In this document: positions 37,040 to 46,036 of the stretch, piece after piece
How positions within the stretch are numbered: the first letter of the stretch is position 1
Layout: every line of letters begins with the position of its first letter
Assembly (NCBI RefSeq): GCF_900091475.1
Contig: NZ_FMIB01000002.1
Location: 6,076,001-6,140,000 of the forward strand
Direction of reading: 5' to 3'
Source of the DNA: Micromonospora chersina
GTDB lineage: Bacteria; Actinomycetota; Actinomycetes; Mycobacteriales; Micromonosporaceae
DNA length: 64,000 nucleotides
Notes under the pieces: model-generated
Databases searched by the model: none
Told to the model about the DNA's origin: nothing
What the model saw: only the letters and a program-made list of their open reading frames with translations
Made by a program: the position numbers and the translations under genes

Positions 37040-39012
37040 AGGCAGGTCACCGTGACCGGGGTGCCCGGCGGCACCGGGGTGTTCTCGCCCGGGTTCTGGA
37101 AGCGGGCCACCCCGTTCGGGTTGAGCTGGATGGTGACCGGGAAGCCCTGGCTCTCCAGCACCTGCTTGGCCTGCTGGCACGGCATGTCGACGACGCGGGG
37201 GACGGGCACCTGGGCCGGGCCCTTGCTGACGTCGAGCTTGACCTGGGCGCCCTTCTCCACGCCGGTGCCGTCCGCCGGGCTCTGGCCGAGGATCTCGTCC
37301 CTCGGCTTGTCCGAGTCCTTGTACGTCTCCACAGGCGTCAACCCGAGCCGGCTGAGGATGCCGCGGGCGTCGGTGAGGCTCTTGCCCACCAGGTTCGGCA
37401 CGCTCACCGGGGCGCGGCCCTTGCTGAGGACCACCGTCACCTTCGTGCCCGGTTTGACCACCGTGCCCACCTTCGGGTCGGTGGCCAGCACCACCCCGGC
37501 CGGCAGCGCGTCGTCGTAGCGGGAGCTGCCCTTGACCGGCGCCAGCTTGGCGTCGGCCAGCTCGGCCCGGGCCAGCTCGAAGTCCTTGCCCACCACGTCC
37601 GGCACCGGCAGCCGCTCGGGGCCCAGCGACAGGGTCAGCGTGATCGTGCCGCCCTTGACGATCCGGGTGGCGGAGACCGGATCCTGGCCCAGCACCGTGT
37701 CCTTGGGGATCTTCTCGTCGTGACGGGGCTCGGCGTAGCGCAGGACGAAGCCGCCCCGGGTGGCCTGCGCCTCCGCGTCGGCCTTGCTCAGGCTCACCAG
37801 CTGCGGGGCGACCGTGTAGCGGCCCACCCCGAACCACCAGCCGCCGACGGCGGCCACGAGGCCGAGCACCACGGCCGCCGCGGCGACCGCCAGCCGGCCG
37901 CGCGGCGAGCCCATGACCCGGGTGCGCAGCCCGGCGAGCCGGGCCCCTAGGCTCTCGTCCTCCACGGCGCGGCGGCGGTGCGGGCGCTGGCCGCCGCCCT
38001 CCGGCAGCCGGGCCCAGGCGGGGCGCTCGGCCGGGCGGACCGCGGCCACCACCATGGTGGGCTGCGCGATCACGGCCGTCTCGTCGCCCACCTGCCGCAG
38101 CACCGCGGTGTGCGAGTTGCTCAGCTCGTCCCGGGCGGCCTGCACCTCGGTCAGCAGCGCGCCGGCGTCGGCCGGGCGGGCGGCCGGGTCGCGCCGGGTG
38201 GCCCGGGCGACAAGCGCGTCGAGCACCGGGGGCAGCGCCGGCACCAGGGTCGACGGGGCCGGCACGTCGCGGTCGACGTGCTGCCAGGCGACCTCGACCG
38301 GGCGGTCGCCGTCGTAGGGCACCCGGCCGGTGAGCATCTCGAACAGCACGATGCCGGCGGAGTAGACGTCGGTGCGCGGGTCCGCGTGGCCCTGGGTGAC
38401 CAGCTCGGGCGCCACGTACGCCACGGTGGCCATGAGCTGGTTGCCGTTCTCCTCCTCGGCGCTGGCCTCGACCGCGCGGGCCAGCCCGAAGTCGGCCACC
38501 TTGACCACGCTGTCCACCAGGCTCGTGGTGCCGCCGGTGGGCGCCTCGGCGACCAGCACGTTCTCCGGCTTGACGTCGCGGTGCACGAGCCCGGCCCGGT
38601 GCGCGGCGGCGATCGCGGCGAGCATCTGCTCGGCGATGGCCAGCGCCTCGTCCGGGCTGAGCCGGCGCCGCTCGGCGAGCACGTCGCGCAGGGTGCGGCC
38701 GCGCACGTACTCCATCACGAGGTAGGGGAGGCCGGCGTGGGTGCCCTGGTCGTAGACCGCCACCACGTTGGGGTGGGTGAGCCGGGCGATGGTCTTCGCC
38801 TCGTCGGTGAAGCGTGCGACGAAGCCGGCCATGCGGGCCCGGGCCTCGGGCGCCTGCGTCGGGTGAATGATCTTGACCGCCACGGTGCGCTCCAGGCGCT
38901 CGTCGGTGGCGGTGTACACGGTCGCCATGCCGCCACGGGCCACGCGACCGCGAATGCGGTAGCGCCCGTCGATCAGCGAGCCCAGCAACGTGTCGGCGAC
39001 CTGTGTGTCCAT
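37036..39012 (-). CDS. pknL: PASTA-domain serine/threonine protein kinase (PknL-like)
   Basis: A 658-residue membrane kinase. The kinase domain (about 15-290) has the glycine loop GRVARGGMATVY, the ATP Lys47, the catalytic HRDVKPEN (D146), DFG at 174 and APE in the activation segment. A disordered basic juxtamembrane stretch follows, one transmembrane helix at about 373-396, then four extracellular PASTA repeats (about 398-658) that would sense peptidoglycan or lipid II. The final repeat has two Cys that may pair. The mycobacterial counterpart phosphorylates the Rv2175c DNA-binding protein, whose likely orthologue is divergent here at 39156. Confidence 0.94.
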   Translation of the reverse strand: MDTQVADTLLGSLIDGRYRIRGRVARGGMATVYTATDERLERTVAVKIIHPTQAPEARARMAGFVARFTDEAKTIARLTHPNVVAVYDQGTHAGLPYLVMEYVRGRTLRDVLAERRRLSPDEALAIAEQMLAAIAAAHRAGLVHRDVKPENVLVAEAPTGGTTSLVDSVVKVADFGLARAVEASAEEENGNQLMATVAYVAPELVTQGHADPRTDVYSAGIVLFEMLTGRVPYDGDRPVEVAWQHVDRDVPAPSTLVPALPPVLDALVARATRRDPAARPADAGALLTEVQAARDELSNSHTAVLRQVGDETAVIAQPTMVVAAVRPAERPAWARLPEGGGQRPHRRRAVEDESLGARLAGLRTRVMGSPRGRLAVAAAAVVLGLVAAVGGWWFGVGRYTVAPQLVSLSKADAEAQATRGGFVLRYAEPRHDEKIPKDTVLGQDPVSATRIVKGGTITLTLSLGPERLPVPDVVGKDFELARAELADAKLAPVKGSSRYDDALPAGVVLATDPKVGTVVKPGTKVTVVLSKGRAPVSVPNLVGKSLTDARGILSRLGLTPVETYKDSDKPRDEILGQSPADGTGVEKGAQVKLDVSKGPAQVPVPRVVDMPCQQAKQVLESQGFPVTIQLNPNGVARFQNPGENTPVPPGTPVTVTCL

Positions 39013-39155
39013 CGGCAGGCAGTCTATGTGTCGGGAGGGTGAAGGTTGAACAGGATGCTACAGCCGGGGTACGACCGGGGTGGACCGGCGCACGCGCCGG
39101 GCGGGGTACGGGGTGCCGCCGACCGGTCCCGGCGGGCACGTGGCAGGGTGGTCGG

Positions 39156-39548
39156 GTGACCGATTCCGTACCCGCCCAGGCCGCCGCCACCGGCGCCGAC
39201 CTGCCCGGACCGACCGACCCGGCCGGCTGGCTGACCCTGCCGGACGTGGCCGAGCGCCTCGACCTGTCGATCAGCAAGGTGCACCAGAAGATCCGCGACC
39301 GGGAACTGCTCGCGGTGCGCCGCGACGGCGTCCGCCGGATCCCGGCCGACCTGGTGGCCAACCAGACCGTGCTCAAGCACCTGCCCGGCGTGCTCAACCT
39401 GCTCGCCGACGCCGGGTACGACGACGAGGAGGCGCTGCGCTGGCTCTACGAGCCTGACCCGACCCTCCCGGGCACCACGCCGGCCGCCGCCCTGGCGAGC
39501 GACCAGGCCCGCGAGGTCAAGCGCCGCGCCCAGGCCCTCGGCTTCTGA
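39156..39548 (+). CDS. Rv2175c-like DNA-binding protein
   Basis: A 130-residue protein with a winged-helix DNA-binding core: WLTLPDVAERLDLSISKVHQKIRDRELLAVRRDGVRRIPADLV, broken here by residue positions about 26-70, then a C-terminal partner domain LPGVLNLLADAGYDDEEALRWLYEPDPTLPG. Context and sequence fit the mycobacterial Rv2175c family, substrate of PknL, whose N-terminal threonine region is phosphorylated to prevent DNA binding; the equivalent segment here has several Thr. GTG start. Divergent from the kinase gene. Confidence 0.88.
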   Translation: MTDSVPAQAAATGADLPGPTDPAGWLTLPDVAERLDLSISKVHQKIRDRELLAVRRDGVRRIPADLVANQTVLKHLPGVLNLLADAGYDDEEALRWLYEPDPTLPGTTPAAALASDQAREVKRRAQALGF

Positions 39549-39591
39549 CGGCCTCCCGCACCCCCCGCGCCCCCCGGGCACCCCACCCCGT

Positions 39592-39648
39592 CGATCATGA
39601 GGTTGGCGGCAGCTCAGGAGATCGACTTCGCCGTCAACCTCATGATCG
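39592..39648. repeat. Palindromic element, second copy of the GATCAnGAGGTTnGCG family
   Basis: Arms 39592-39609 and 39631-39648 pair with one mismatch around a 21-nt spacer. It lies between convergent genes and shares the outer arm pattern with the element at 36086-36147. Confidence 0.75.
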
Positions 39649-39707
39649 CCGGGGCGGGCCGGGGCGGGGCGGGGCGGGCCGGGGGCGGGCAGCGCGGGGG
39701 CGGGGCC

Positions 39708-40790
39708 TCAGTCGGTGCGGCGGGTGGCGGCGATGGCCAGGTCGACCAGGGACTGGCGGGCCTCCGTGTCCAGGTCGACAGTTGTGAGGGCGGCCAGGGC
39801 GCTCTCGGTGAGGGCGGTGATCCGGCGTTCGGTGCGGTCCAGGGCGCCGCTCGCCGTGATCAGCTCGCGGAGGCGGGCCACGCCGGCGGGGTCCAGGTCC
39901 GGGTCGCCGAGCCCGCCGAGCAGCAGCTCCCGGCCCGCGTCGTCGAGCGCCTCGAGGGCCGCCGCCACCAGGTACGTCCGCTTGCCCTCGCGCAGGTCGT
40001 CCCCGGCCGGCTTGCCGGTGCGCTCGGGGTCGCCGAACACCCCCAGCACGTCGTCGCGGAGCTGGAACGCCTCGCCCAACGGCAGCCCGTACGCCGAGTA
40101 GGCCGCGTGCACCTCGGCCGGCGCGTCGGCCAGCGCGGCGCCGAGCAGCAGCGGCCGCTCGACGGTGTACTTCGCCGACTTGTAGCGGGCCACCTTGCCG
40201 GCCCGCTCCAGCGAGGTGTCCCCGGTGGCCTGGGTCAGCACGTCCAGGTACTGCCCGACGGTCACCTCGGTGCGCATCTCGTCGAAGACCGGCCGGGCCC
40301 GTGCCACCGTCCGCGGGTCCAGGCCGGCGGAGTGCAGCACCTCGTCGGACCAGACCAGGCACAGGTCACCCAGCAGGATCGCCGCGGCGTCGCCGAACCC
40401 GTCCGGGTCGCCGCTCCAGCCGGCCGCGCGGTGCCGGGCGGCGAACCGCCGGTGCACCGCGGGCTCGCCCCGGCGGGTGTCCGAGCGGTCCATCAGGTCG
40501 TCGTGGATCAGGGCGCTGGCCTGCACGAACTCCAGCGCGGACAGGGCCGCCACCACCTGGTCGGAGTCGACACCGCCGGCACCCCGGTAGCCCCAGTAGC
40601 CGAAGGCCGGGCGCAGCCGCTTCCCGCCGCCCAGCACGAACGCCTCGATCGTCTCGGCGACGGGCGCCAGGCCGTCGTCGACGGCGGTCAGCCAGCCCCG
40701 CTGGCCGGCGAGGAACTCGGTGAGGGCCTTGTCGATCCGCTGGCGGAGGCCGGCGCGGTCGACGGGGGACACGGGAGCAGCGTGGGTCAC
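39708..40790 (-). CDS. idsA: Polyprenyl diphosphate synthase (GGPP synthase type)
   Basis: A 360-residue prenyl transferase. First aspartate-rich motif ALIHDDLMDRSDTRRG, preceded by GGGKRLRPAF; second motif FQLRDDVLGVFG, with GKPAGDDLREGK later. It adds isopentenyl units to allylic diphosphates to make C15-C20 chains, giving precursor for carotenoids or quinones. Context corresponds to mycobacterial idsA2, and carotenoid genes lie nearby. GTG start 7 nt after TAGCGT, whose first bases are the stop codon of the upstream HTH gene. Confidence 0.9.
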   Translation of the reverse strand: MTHAAPVSPVDRAGLRQRIDKALTEFLAGQRGWLTAVDDGLAPVAETIEAFVLGGGKRLRPAFGYWGYRGAGGVDSDQVVAALSALEFVQASALIHDDLMDRSDTRRGEPAVHRRFAARHRAAGWSGDPDGFGDAAAILLGDLCLVWSDEVLHSAGLDPRTVARARPVFDEMRTEVTVGQYLDVLTQATGDTSLERAGKVARYKSAKYTVERPLLLGAALADAPAEVHAAYSAYGLPLGEAFQLRDDVLGVFGDPERTGKPAGDDLREGKRTYLVAAALEALDDAGRELLLGGLGDPDLDPAGVARLRELITASGALDRTERRITALTESALAALTTVDLDTEARQSLVDLAIAATRRTD

Positions 40791-40797
40791 GCCGACG

Positions 40798-40803
40798 ACG
40801 CTA
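40798..40803 (-). promoter_or_regulatory. -10 box overlapping the stop codon of the HTH gene
   Basis: On the minus strand TAGCGT ends 7 nt before the idsA GTG at 40790; its TAG is also the stop codon of the HTH protein gene. Confidence 0.45.
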
Positions 40804-41517
40804 GCCGGTCGCCGCCGGCCGTGCCCGACCGCCGCTCCGGCGCGCCGCGCGCGGGATGGACCCCGGACCCCGCGCCCGCGCCGCCCCGGGCGTGCCCGGC
40901 GGACGCGGACGACCCGGCCCGCCCGGCCCGCCCGGCCCGCCCGGCCCGCCCGGCGCGCCTGGACTGCTCGGCGCGCCTGGGGCGCTCGGCGCGCCTGGGG
41001 CGCTCGGCGCGCCTGGGGCGCTCGGCCCATCCGGGGCGCTCGGTCCGCCTGGAGTGCTCGGTCCGCCTGGGGTGTCCGGCCCGCCCGGGGTGAGCCGGCG
41101 GCTGAGCGCGGCGGCCCCGGCGAGCAGGTCGCCCGGCACCCCGAGGACCACGGCCAGCCAGCCGGACCAGAAGTCGCCGGGGAGCCGGCGCTGCCGCTCC
41201 CACCGGGACACCTCGTGCCGGGTCAGGGTCGGCACGCCGGCCGCGGCGCACAACTCGGCGGCGACCCGCCGCTGGCTCCAGCCGCGGGCGGCCCGCAGCT
41301 CGACCAGGAGCGGCCCGAGCGGACGCGGCCCGGGACACCGCGGGTCGGGAGGCCGCCGGTCGGGAGGCCGCGCGTCGGGAAGGCGCCGGTCGCGAGGCCG
41401 CGGGTCGGGAGGGCGCCGGTCCGGAGGCGGCGCGTCGGGAAGGCGCCGGTCGCGAGGCCGCGGGTCGGGAGGGCGCCGGTCCGGAGGGCGCGGCCGGGGT
41501 GGCGGGGACGGGGTCAT
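40801..41517 (-). CDS. HTH protein flanked by Arg/Pro/Asp repeats and a collagen-like Gly-Pro tail
   Basis: A 238-residue protein with an ATG just after a strong CCTCCGGAGGACCG ribosome site. Residues 1-65 are tandem Pro/Arg/Asp repeats (60-nt DNA repeats). Residues 66-130 are an XRE-type [21 protein letters not shown], then [19 protein letters not shown]. Residues 140-215 are Gly/Pro repeats of GAPSAP and GGP type; the end is basic. Both repeat arrays are visible at DNA level. It is upstream of idsA and divergent from metF. No complete homologue is recognised; the low-complexity flanks could be recently expanded. Confidence 0.75.
   Translation of the reverse strand: MTPSPPPRPRPPDRRPPDPRPRDRRLPDAPPPDRRPPDPRPRDRRLPDARPPDRRPPDPRCPGPRPLGPLLVELRAARGWSQRRVAAELCAAAGVPTLTRHEVSRWERQRRLPGDFWSGWLAVVLGVPGDLLAGAAALSRRLTPGGPDTPGGPSTPGGPSAPDGPSAPGAPSAPGAPSAPGAPSSPGAPGGPGGPGGPGGPGRPRPPGTPGAARARGPGSIPRAARRSGGRARPAATG
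40916..41090. repeat. Gly-Pro coding minisatellite (18-nt and 9-nt units)
   Basis: Three near-identical 18-nt units (GGCGCGCCTGGGGCGCTC on the plus strand) around 40970-41023, with diverged units out to 41090 and 9-nt units (CCCGGCCCG type) at 40916-40955. They encode the GAPSAP/GGP tail of the HTH protein. Confidence 0.75.
41341..41487. repeat. 60-nt tandem repeat, about 2.5 copies
   Basis: 41341-41400 and 41401-41460 differ at only three positions, and 41461-41487 repeats the start again. Each unit codes 20 residues rich in Pro, Arg and Asp at the N terminus of the HTH protein. Confidence 0.85.
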
Positions 41518-41729
41518 CGGTCCTCCGGAGGCGACGGCGCGGGCGGCGACGCGGACGCCCGGCGGTGCCGGACCGGCGCGCCGCCGATCGTGGCGACCCC
41601 CGCGCGGCCCCCCGGACCGGCCACCGGCCGGCCCACCGCGCTGCCACCGTTCTACCCCCGGGGTACGACGCTCCGCCGCGCTCGTGCTCGCGGGCTGGGA
41701 AGATCCTGGGTCGGGCCGGGCCCGCCGGT

Positions 41730-41735
41730 TACAGT
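41730..41735 (+). promoter_or_regulatory. -10 box of a leaderless promoter
   Basis: TACAGT ends 6 nt before the metF GTG at 41742. Confidence 0.5.
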
Positions 41736-41741
41736 CGGTCC

Positions 41742-42659
41742 GTGGCGCTCGGTCTTCCCTCGGTCCTCCCCAACCCTCAGCCGGCCATCGGCGAGCTGAT
41801 CCGCGGCGGGCGGCCCACCTTCTCCTTCGAGTTCTTCCCGCCGAAGACGCCGCAGGGGGAGCGGCTGCTCTGGCAGGCCATCCGCGAGTTGGAGTCGCTG
41901 CGCCCCTCGTTCGTCTCGATCACCTACGGCGCGGGCGGCTCGACCCGGGACACCACGGTCGCGGTGACCGAGCGGATCGCCACCGAGACCACCCTGCTGC
42001 CGATGGCGCACCTCACCGCTGTCGATCACTCGGTCGCCGAGTTGCGGCACGTGATCGGCCGGCTCGCGTCGGTCGGGGTGCGCAACGTGCTGGCCGTGCG
42101 TGGCGACCCGCCGGGCAACCCGGGCGGCGAGTGGATCGAGCACCCGGAGGGCGTGCGGTACGCCGAGGAGCTGGTCCGGCTGGTCCGCGACTCCGGTGAC
42201 TTCAGCGTGGGGGTGGCCGCCTTCCCGTACAAGCACCCGCGCTCGCCCGACGTGGCCAGCGACACCGCGCACTTCGTCCGCAAGTGCCGGGCCGGGGCCG
42301 AGTTCGCGATCACCCAGATGTTCTTCGACGCCGACGACTACCTGCGGCTGCGCGACCGGGTGGCGGCCGCCGGCTGCGACACCCCGATCCTGGCCGGGGT
42401 GATGCCGGTGACCCAGCTGGCCACCATCGAGCGGTCGGTGCAGCTCTCCGGGGCGCCGTTCCCGCCGGCCCTCGCCGAGCGGTTCGCACAGGTGGCCGAC
42501 GACCCGGAGGCGGTCCGCCGCCTCGGCATCGAGCAGGCCGGCGAGATGTGCGCGAAGCTGCTGGACGAGGGCGTGCCGGGGATCCACTTCATCACCCTCA
42601 ACCGGTCCACCGCCACCCGTGAGGTCTGGCAGCGGCTGCGGGCCGACGCGCGGGTGTGA
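41742..42659 (+). CDS. metF: Methylenetetrahydrofolate reductase
   Basis: A 305-residue TIM-barrel flavoenzyme that reduces 5,10-methylene-THF to 5-methyl-THF for methionine synthesis. [14 protein letters not shown] at the N terminus holds the catalytic Glu; [31 protein letters not shown] and the [10 protein letters not shown] stretch are all conserved. GTG start is 6 nt after a -10 box. In M. tuberculosis a related gene (Rv2172c) sits at the equivalent place. Divergent from the HTH gene. Confidence 0.94.
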   Translation: MALGLPSVLPNPQPAIGELIRGGRPTFSFEFFPPKTPQGERLLWQAIRELESLRPSFVSITYGAGGSTRDTTVAVTERIATETTLLPMAHLTAVDHSVAELRHVIGRLASVGVRNVLAVRGDPPGNPGGEWIEHPEGVRYAEELVRLVRDSGDFSVGVAAFPYKHPRSPDVASDTAHFVRKCRAGAEFAITQMFFDADDYLRLRDRVAAAGCDTPILAGVMPVTQLATIERSVQLSGAPFPPALAERFAQVADDPEAVRRLGIEQAGEMCAKLLDEGVPGIHFITLNRSTATREVWQRLRADARV

Positions 42660-42691
42660 CGACCCGCCCCGCGACACCCGTGCCGGCCTTC

Positions 42692-42697
42692 TACGGT
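42692..42697 (+). promoter_or_regulatory. -10 box of a leaderless promoter
   Basis: TACGGT ends 7 nt before the GTG at 42705. Confidence 0.4.
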
Positions 42698-42704
42698 TGA
42701 TCCC

Positions 42705-43394
42705 GTGGTGGGCACACAGCTGAACTGGGACCAGTACGCGACCGCGTGGGCGCGGCTGCACGGCGGCTTCGATCCCCGGGTGGCCGCGCCGGTGGTCCGC
42801 GCCTGGCTGCGCTTCGCCTACCACGTGGGCTACATCCTGGGCCGGCTGCGGATCGGCCCGACCCCGGTGACCGTGGTCGGCGTGCTGCTCTGCGTCTGCG
42901 TACCCCTGCTGGTGGGGCGGGCCGGCGACGGGCCGTTCCTGGGTGCCCTGTTCGTGCTGCTGGCGGCCGTGGCGGACAGCGTCGACGGCGCGGTGGCGGT
43001 GGCGACCAACCGCACCACCCGGCTGGGCTACGTCTACGACTCGGTGGCCGACCGGCTCGGCGAGGCCGCCTGGCTGACCGCGTTCTGGCTGCTCGGCGCG
43101 CCCGGTGCGCTGGTCGCCGCGGCCGGCGGCCTGTCCTGGCTGCACGAGTACGTGCGGGCCCGGGCGGTCTCCGCCGGGATGCGGGAGATCGGCGCGGTGA
43201 CCGTGGGGGAGCGCCCCACGCGGGTCTGCGTGGCCCTGTTCGGGCTCGTGGTCGCCGGGCTCGCGGGGTTGCTCGACGCCGACCTGACCGCCGGCACCAT
43301 CACGATGGCGACCACGGTCTGGGTGCTGCTCGCCGGTTTCGGTCTCGGCCAGTTGCTCTCCGCGGTCCGCCGCGCCCTCATCGACGCCGGCTGA
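42705..43394 (+). CDS. CDP-alcohol phosphatidyltransferase family membrane protein
   Basis: A 229-residue membrane protein with about five or six helices. The CDP-alcohol signature is recognisable as DSVDGAVAVATN...G...YDSVAD: all four Asp and both Gly are present, but the Arg expected after DGxxA is Val. It would exchange CMP of a CDP-lipid for an alcohol in phospholipid synthesis; the alcohol is unknown and the substitution may alter catalysis. GTG start, probably leaderless. Convergent with the carotenoid operon (15 nt between stops). Confidence 0.82.
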   Translation: MVGTQLNWDQYATAWARLHGGFDPRVAAPVVRAWLRFAYHVGYILGRLRIGPTPVTVVGVLLCVCVPLLVGRAGDGPFLGALFVLLAAVADSVDGAVAVATNRTTRLGYVYDSVADRLGEAAWLTAFWLLGAPGALVAAAGGLSWLHEYVRARAVSAGMREIGAVTVGERPTRVCVALFGLVVAGLAGLLDADLTAGTITMATTVWVLLAGFGLGQLLSAVRRALIDAG

Positions 43395-43409
43395 CCCCCG
43401 CCGGGCGAC

Positions 43410-44897
43410 CTACCAGGCCGGGCCGATGGCGTCGGCGACGATCTCCGCCGACAGGGTGACCATGGGGAGGCCGCCGCCCGGGTGGCTGGAGCCGCCGACC
43501 AGCCAGAGCCCGGCGGCGGGCCCCCGGTTGGCCGGGCGGAGCAGCCCGCCCGCGGTGCCGTAGATCGCCCCGCCCGGCGCGCCGGTCGCCGCGTCCAGGT
43601 CGGCGGGGGTGCGGATCTCCCGGAACACCAGCCGGTCCCGCACGTCCACGCCCCGCTCGGCGAGCACGTCGAGGATCCGGTCGGCGTACGCCTCGGCCAG
43701 CCCCGGCCGCCGCCAGTCGACCGCGCCCGCGGCCGTGCCGTGCCGGGCCGCGTTGACCAGCACGAACCACGCCTCGTGCCCCTGCGGGCGGACCACCGGG
43801 TCGTCGGCCACCGTGACGAAGACGGTCGGGTCGTGCGCCGGCCGGGCCCGGACGCCCCGCCCCGGGTCGCCGAAGACCGCGTCGAACTCGGCGTCGTTGT
43901 CGCGCGGGAAGAAGACGGTGTGGTGGGCCAGCCCGGTGTCGCCGCGGACGCCCAGCAGCAGCACGAATCCGGCCAGGCTGCGGTCAGTGAGCGCCGCCAG
44001 ACGGCGCGGGGTGGGCAGCAGGTCCCGGTAGACGGTCAGCGCGTCGACGTTGGCCACCACCACGTCGGCGGGGACGGGAGCGGACGACCCGGCGAGGCGT
44101 ACCCCGTGCACCCGGCCGCCGGCCGCGTCGATGCGGGTGACCGTGGCGCCGGTCCGCACCACCACGCCGAGGTCCAGGCAGCGCGACAGCAGCGCGTCGG
44201 CCAGGGTGCCCAGCCCGCCGCGCAGGTACCAGCCGCCGTACGCCAGTTCCGCGTAGGGTACGGCGACCAGCGCGGCCGGCGCGCGGCGCGGGTCGGCGCC
44301 GGTGTAGGTGGCGTACCTGTCGAGCAGCATCCGCAGCCGCGGGTCGGACAGGTGCCGGCGGCCCAGCCCGCGCAGGCTGCGGCCGGGGCCGATGGCGGCG
44401 AGGTCGCCCAGCCGCCAGGCCAGCGCGGCCAGGTCGCGCGGGGAGTCGACGGTGCGGCGCAGCACGTCCCGGTGGGAGGCCGCCCACACCCGGCCGGCCC
44501 GCTGCCAGAGCCGCTGCCAGTCGGCGGCGGCCCGGTCGCCGAGCGCCGCGCCGATCCGGGCGGTGAACTCGGCCGGGTCCGCGCAGGAGTCCAGGGTGGG
44601 CCCGCCGTCGGGGAAGACGTGCCGGACGATCGGGTCCAGCGGCACGAGGTCCAGGTACTCGTCGAGCTTCGCGCCGGTCGCCTCGAACAGGTCGTGGAAC
44701 ACCTGCGGCAGGGTGACCAGGCTCGGCCCGGTGTCGAACAGCCACGACCCCTCGGGGGTGTCGTGCCGGTGCCGGCCGAGCTTCCCGCCGACGGTGTCGG
44801 CCCGTTCGAGGACGGTGACCTCGTGCCCGGTGACCGCCAGCCGCGCGGCGGTGGCCAGACCGCCCACGCCGGCGCCGATGACCACGATCCGCGCCAT
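43410..44897 (-). CDS. crtD: Carotenoid desaturase (CrtI/CrtD family)
   Basis: A 495-residue FAD-dependent desaturase. Rossmann motif VVIGAGVGGLATAARL with GHEVTVLERADTVGGKLG at the start; LFDTGPSLVTLP; and the C-terminal FAD motif GLWLVGGSSHPGGGLPMV, which is diagnostic of phytoene dehydrogenase-type enzymes. ATG after AGGAGG. Next to a CruF-type hydratase and a CruC-type glycosyltransferase, a 1-hydroxycarotenoid 3,4-desaturase (CrtD) role is more likely than phytoene desaturation; no phytoene synthase is in the window. Last gene of a leftward operon. Confidence 0.85.
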   Translation of the reverse strand: MARIVVIGAGVGGLATAARLAVTGHEVTVLERADTVGGKLGRHRHDTPEGSWLFDTGPSLVTLPQVFHDLFEATGAKLDEYLDLVPLDPIVRHVFPDGGPTLDSCADPAEFTARIGAALGDRAAADWQRLWQRAGRVWAASHRDVLRRTVDSPRDLAALAWRLGDLAAIGPGRSLRGLGRRHLSDPRLRMLLDRYATYTGADPRRAPAALVAVPYAELAYGGWYLRGGLGTLADALLSRCLDLGVVVRTGATVTRIDAAGGRVHGVRLAGSSAPVPADVVVANVDALTVYRDLLPTPRRLAALTDRSLAGFVLLLGVRGDTGLAHHTVFFPRDNDAEFDAVFGDPGRGVRARPAHDPTVFVTVADDPVVRPQGHEAWFVLVNAARHGTAAGAVDWRRPGLAEAYADRILDVLAERGVDVRDRLVFREIRTPADLDAATGAPGGAIYGTAGGLLRPANRGPAAGLWLVGGSSHPGGGLPMVTLSAEIVADAIGPAW

Positions 44898-44908
44898 GCC
44901 GCCCCCTC

Positions 44909-46036
44909 CTAGCTGACCGGGCGACCCCGCCAGGTGAGCCGGCGTCGCTTCCGCAGATGGTACGACCGCAGGGTCAGCCAACCGAGGACCACGACCGACA
45001 CGGGGTGTGCCAGCGCGTCGGGCCACGCCCGCCCGCCGGTGGCCCGGGCGCTGACCGCCCGCCCGGCGACGCCGAGCAGGTAGCCGGCCAGCGCGAGCCC
45101 GGCCGTGACCGGCGCGCCGGCCACCAGGGCACCGACCGCGACCAGCGGGGGAGCGGTGTAGAGCAGGAGCAGCAGGGCCACCACCACCGCGGCGGCCGCC
45201 GGGTGCCCGAACGAGGCCCAGAGCGACTTGCTGTAGCCGTCGCGCAGCTGCGGCCAGCTGTCGTACATCCGGCAGGTGGCCAGCCGCGCGCCGTCGGCGA
45301 GGGCGATCCGGCCGCCGGAGCGCTTCACCGCCCGGGCCAGTTCGATGTCCTCCAGGACCCGGTCGGCGACCGCCGCGTGCCCGCCGGCACGCAGGTAGCC
45401 GGCCCGGTCCACGACCAGGAACTGCCCGCCCGCCGCCGCGAGCGACGGCCGCGGCGAGCGTTCCATCGCGCGCAGCGGCAGGAAGGTCAGCCACAACCAC
45501 TGCAGCAGCGGCTGCACGAGCCGGTCGGCCACCGTCCGCACCACGATCCGGGGGTACGGCGACAGCAGCGTCGCGCCCGCCGCGCGCAGTTCGGTGACCG
45601 CCGCCGCGACCGCGTACGGGGTGAGCACCACGTCGGCGTCGACGAAGGCCAGCACCGTCGGGGCCGGGTCGGTGCGGGTGGCGAGCTGCCAGCAGGCGTG
45701 CGGCTTGCCCAGCCAGCCGGGCGGCGGGGCGACCCCGGTGAGCACTGTGACCTTCGGGTCGGCGCCGGCCACCGCGCGGACCACCTCGGCGGTGCCGTCG
45801 GTCGAGCCGTCGTCGAGCACCACGATCCGCAGCTCCGGCACGCCGCGTTGGGCGAGCAGCGCCCGCAGGCACGGGGTGACCCGGTCGGCCTCGTCGCGCA
45901 GCGGCAGCAGCACGGCCACCGACTCGGTGACCTCGACCGGGCCGGCGCCGGGGCGGCGCAGCCAGGCGGTGGCGTTGACGAGCGTGTGGGCGGTGAGCGC
46001 GGCGACCGCCGCGACCAGGACGAGCGCGGGGATCAT
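44909..46036 (-). CDS. cruC: Carotenoid glycosyltransferase, GT2 family (CruC-like)
   Basis: A 375-residue membrane glycosyltransferase. N-terminal helix (residues 1-20), then a GT2 domain with VAVLLPLRDEADRV, the DDGS metal/nucleotide motif (VVLDDGSTDGT), FVDADV as the DxD, and GGQFLVVDR with a later EDIELARAVKR acceptor motif; three or four helices follow to a basic end. It likely glycosylates the hydroxyl added by the neighbouring hydratase. ATG overlaps the cruF stop by 4 nt. Sugar unknown, glucose being usual. Confidence 0.84.
   Translation of the reverse strand: MIPALVLVAAVAALTAHTLVNATAWLRRPGAGPVEVTESVAVLLPLRDEADRVTPCLRALLAQRGVPELRIVVLDDGSTDGTAEVVRAVAGADPKVTVLTGVAPPPGWLGKPHACWQLATRTDPAPTVLAFVDADVVLTPYAVAAAVTELRAAGATLLSPYPRIVVRTVADRLVQPLLQWLWLTFLPLRAMERSPRPSLAAAGGQFLVVDRAGYLRAGGHAAVADRVLEDIELARAVKRSGGRIALADGARLATCRMYDSWPQLRDGYSKSLWASFGHPAAAAVVVALLLLLYTAPPLVAVGALVAGAPVTAGLALAGYLLGVAGRAVSARATGGRAWPDALAHPVSVVVLGWLTLRSYHLRKRRRLTWRGRPVS

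Noticed and set aside
41341..41487. CRISPR-like repeats
   Set aside because: Units are directly adjacent with no spacers, are 60 nt long and in frame within a gene; a coding minisatellite explains them.
43410..45872. 820-residue reading of the carotenoid desaturase with a long N-terminal extension
   Set aside because: The extension is shadow of the glycosyltransferase gene; the Rossmann motif begins right after the ATG at 44897, which has AGGAGG.
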